Of a stretch of DNA of 17,979 nucleotides, positions 15,746 through 17,979 are shown one piece after another. A program made the translations under genes and the position numbers. Numbering within the stretch: position 1 is the stretch's first letter; each line of letters begins with the position of its first letter. Source of the stretch: CAJGCS01 sp045589955 (lineage in GTDB: Bacteria; Bacillota_I; Bacilli_A; ML615J-28; CAG-313); the NCBI GenBank assembly GCA_045589955.1, contig JAZNQD010000048.1, positions 1 through 17,979 on the forward strand. Direction: 5' to 3'. The notes under the pieces were generated by a model. The model worked only from the letters and a program-made list of their open reading frames with translations. It was not told the origin of the DNA and searched no databases.

Positions 15746-17833
15746 ATGAATAAAAAACTAAATATTTTAGTCAAAGTTTTTAGTGTATTCGTACTTTGTT
15801 TTGTAAGTATTTTCTCTTTTTCTTCTTTAGTAAAAGATGTAAATGCGGACACAGAAAATATTTATTATATTTCTGCAAGTGCTGGTGAAAACTATGATTC
15901 AGTTGGTATTAACTATCATTGTAACCTAGAAGAATCAGCTGTTATCTATGGTACTGATAAATACCTATCAACTTATGAAACTGTTCAAGCTACTTCAACA
16001 TTATGGAGTGCTGAGGCAAAACCACAAGATAGTAATACAGGTTTTGATGCTCGTTATGTATGCCAAGCTAATCTTACTAATCTAAAAGCTAATACAACTT
16101 ATTATTATCAAGTTGTTGCAGGTAGTGAAAAATCAAAGATTCGCAGTTTTAAAACTATTAAACCTAACACAGGTCAACATGAAGTTATTTTTCTAGCTGA
16201 TACACAAAGTTCTAATCTATCTGCTTTCCAAAGAGCAAATAAAGTAATTGAAATGTTAAAAGGCAAAACTACTAATGCTCAACTTGCATTAATTGCAGGT
16301 GATATTGTTGACAGAGGCGGTTATGAAGCCCAATGGGATGCATATTTTAAAGGTGTTACTGCATTTGATAACATTTTACTAACAACTGTTCCTGGCAACC
16401 ATGAATATTATCATGATAATGGGCCAGGATATATTGATCCAACATTCTATAATCAATTTTTCAACAACCCTAAAAATGGACCAGTTGAAAGATTAAATTC
16501 TTCATATTTTGTAAAACATGATAATGCTTTATTTATTATGTTAGATATTATTAATCGTGAATATATTGAAGAACATAAAGTTTGGTTCAAACAAGTAGTT
16601 GAAAACAATCCATCACAATGGATTATCGTTATGACACACGCTGGTTTATATTCAGCTGGTGCATATGAACATGATGCTACATATTTTAATAAACATTTTA
16701 AATCTTTATTTGAAGAATGCCAAGTTGACCTTGCAATCAGCGGTCATGAACATTTATACATTCGTAAAGATTTAGAATATCAAGGTAAAAAAGATGCACA
16801 ATTAGGTGTTACATACTTAGTTGGTCCAGCAGCTGGTGGCAAACAATATCCACCAGAAGATACAACTGGTTTAGATGAAGTAATTGGTGTTGGCCAAAAC
16901 TATAGTGGCAACATCTTAAGATTCAATGGTGATACTTTAACTGTTGACTACTACAAAGAAGATGGTACTCATGCAACAAGCTTTACTCTTAACGCTAAGC
17001 GTACTGCAAAAGTTCTTCCTGTTACAAATAAAGAAGTTGAAGATTCAATTAAATTCGAATATCGCGAAGCTGATAATAGTGTTTTTGTTGAATGGACAGA
17101 AAAACTATGGCGTAATGCAACAAAAGTTGAAATTACTGGTACACAAAAATGGTCTAGTGCTGTTATGTCTAGTTATTCAAATTCACATTTAATCAGAAAT
17201 GTTTATGATGGATACAAACATCAATTTACATTATCTATTACAATGAATGATGGTTCAATAGTATCTAAGGACTTTGAAATAAATTTAGGTTGGGATACAA
17301 AAACTTTCAATATCATCTATAACTTAGATGGTGGTGAACTACCAACTAACGCTCCTACTACTTATGCTAACAAAGATGGTTTAGAAACACTTCCTACCCC
17401 AACAAAAGATAAATATGTTTTCAAAGGTTGGTATGATGAATACGGAACTAAATGGAAATCAATTCCTGCTGATACAAGAAAAAATGTTGAATTAACAGCT
17501 GTTTGGGTAAGAGGTTCAAAAGATAAAACAATTACCTATATGCTTAACGGTGGTACACTTCCAGAAGGTGCTCCAACAACATATGAGATGTTCGTAGGTT
17601 TAGAATCATTACCAATTCCAACCCGTGCAGGCTATATTTTCAAAGGTTGGGAACGTAATGGTGAAATAATAACTTCAATATCTGATGAAGAACAAAGTAA
17701 TTTATTATTAAATGCCCTTTGGGAAGAAGCTCCTAATGCAAAAAAAGGATGCAAAAAATCAAGTGCAGAAGTTATGATTGCAACAATTTCCCTTGCATCT
17801 ATAACAGTGTTCGTACTAAGAAAAAAACATTAA
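15746..17833 (+). CDS. Secreted purple-acid-phosphatase-like metallophosphoesterase with InlB repeats and C-terminal anchor
   Basis: Predicted to hydrolyse phosphoesters outside the cell with a two-metal centre. The 695-residue protein has a signal peptide (1-34, probable cleavage after VNA), an Fn3-like purple acid phosphatase N-domain (about 40-137), and a metallophosphatase domain (about 145-400) with the ligand motifs ADTQ (D152), GDIVD (D186, D189), PGNHE (N218, H219), MTHAG (H298) and SGHEH (H334, H336). A beta-rich region (about 430-515) leads to two InlB/Listeria-Bacteroides repeats (about 519-588 and 594-660), each with a Gly-Gly motif, a Pro-rich PTPT or PIPTR stretch and FKGW. The end (668-695) is GCKKSS, a hydrophobic helix and RKKH, a Cys-containing membrane-anchor tail. 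It is a single-gene unit with its own promoter. The natural substrate is unknown. Confidence 0.93.
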   Translation: MNKKLNILVKVFSVFVLCFVSIFSFSSLVKDVNADTENIYYISASAGENYDSVGINYHCNLEESAVIYGTDKYLSTYETVQATSTLWSAEAKPQDSNTGFDARYVCQANLTNLKANTTYYYQVVAGSEKSKIRSFKTIKPNTGQHEVIFLADTQSSNLSAFQRANKVIEMLKGKTTNAQLALIAGDIVDRGGYEAQWDAYFKGVTAFDNILLTTVPGNHEYYHDNGPGYIDPTFYNQFFNNPKNGPVERLNSSYFVKHDNALFIMLDIINREYIEEHKVWFKQVVENNPSQWIIVMTHAGLYSAGAYEHDATYFNKHFKSLFEECQVDLAISGHEHLYIRKDLEYQGKKDAQLGVTYLVGPAAGGKQYPPEDTTGLDEVIGVGQNYSGNILRFNGDTLTVDYYKEDGTHATSFTLNAKRTAKVLPVTNKEVEDSIKFEYREADNSVFVEWTEKLWRNATKVEITGTQKWSSAVMSSYSNSHLIRNVYDGYKHQFTLSITMNDGSIVSKDFEINLGWDTKTFNIIYNLDGGELPTNAPTTYANKDGLETLPTPTKDKYVFKGWYDEYGTKWKSIPADTRKNVELTAVWVRGSKDKTITYMLNGGTLPEGAPTTYEMFVGLESLPIPTRAGYIFKGWERNGEIITSISDEEQSNLLLNALWEEAPNAKKGCKKSSAEVMIATISLASITVFVLRKKH

Positions 17834-17836
17834 TTA

Positions 17837-17979
17837 AAGGTTCTGTAAAAAATCTTGTGATTTTGTGATAAAAACAAATAATTAGTCACAAAATATTTTA
17901 CTATCAATCACAAAATATTTAAGGTTCTATAAAATATTTTGTGATTTTGTGATAAAAAATAAAGTTCAAGCACAAAATA
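17837..17979. repeat. Cluster of direct and inverted CACAAAATATTT-type repeats
   Basis: A 38-bp unit beginning AAGGTTCT and ending TTTTGTGATAAAAA occurs at 17837-17874 and again at 17921-17958 with three mismatches (period 84). Between and around them lie inverted copies of CACAAAATATTT (17887-17898 and 17909-17920), and another begins before the right edge (17970-17979). The copy at 17906-17920 pairs perfectly over 15 bp with 17932-17946, with an 11-nt loop, giving a large hairpin after the metallophosphoesterase stop. There is no T-run after it, so it is not a classical terminator, though it may shield the mRNA end. It could be a REP/MITE-like element continuing beyond the window. Confidence 0.8.

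Noticed and set aside
1..17979. CRISPR arrays, tRNA or rRNA genes, insertion sequences, T-box or other riboswitches
   Set aside because: I saw no regularly spaced repeats with unique spacers, no cloverleaf or rRNA-like segments, no transposase gene and no recognisable riboswitch in any intergenic gap.

Overview
The window is about 18 kb of very AT-rich DNA with short intergenic gaps, plain AGGAG-type ribosome binding sites, sigma-A-type promoters (TTTACA or TTGAAT, 17 nt, TATAAT or TAAAAT) and intrinsic terminators. TGG encodes Trp, and the stops checked at gene ends are TAA or TAG, so the standard code fits. Lipoproteins with LSSC/LTSC lipoboxes, a long-form hibernation factor, a DUF1189 protein, InlB-type repeats and a low-GC YD-repeat giant all point to an uncultured low-GC Bacillota, in or near the Erysipelotrichia/RF39/Acholeplasma-like lineages and probably from an anaerobic gut-type habitat. 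That placement is inference; no rRNA is present.

Layout, left to right. (1) 1-5704, minus: one uninterrupted reading frame of at least 1901 codons that runs off the left edge. It is a YD-repeat/RHS-family giant with CBM-like modules and an inserted LamG-like domain. The window ends just after the RHS core signature, so the variable C-terminal domain and any immunity gene lie outside. (2) 5705-6281: a gap with a plus-strand terminator that has no visible gene, two overlapping small ORFs on the minus strand (one behind a near-perfect Shine-Dalgarno, one with a membrane helix), and the terminator of the next operon. (3) 6282-10316, minus: a four-gene sodium-pumping oxaloacetate decarboxylase operon, transcribed oadA, oadG-like, biotin carrier, oadB. 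The gamma-like subunit is unusual: it is a lipoprotein with a Cys-rich extracellular part fused to the OadG membrane helix and tail. (4) 10478-11011, minus: long hibernation promoting factor with its own promoter and terminator. (5) 11168-11914, minus: a lipoprotein of unknown function. (6) 12011-15597, minus: DUF1189 membrane protein, leuS and an 85-residue unknown protein, served by one strong promoter and one strong terminator. (7) 15746-17833, plus: a secreted purple-acid-phosphatase-like metallophosphoesterase with two InlB-type repeats and a Cys-containing C-terminal anchor, divergent from (6). (8) 17834-17979: a cluster of direct and inverted CACAAAATATTT-type repeats that continues past the right edge.

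Functionally, the oad operon would decarboxylate oxaloacetate to pyruvate and CO2 while exporting Na+. OadA carries the carboxyltransferase, the separate biotin protein carries CO2, OadB pumps, and the gamma-like protein tethers OadA to the membrane. No biotin carboxylase is encoded, which favours a decarboxylase pump over pyruvate carboxylase. The rest is housekeeping (hpf, leuS) mixed with surface proteins. The YD-repeat locus and the modified gamma subunit are the most unusual items.
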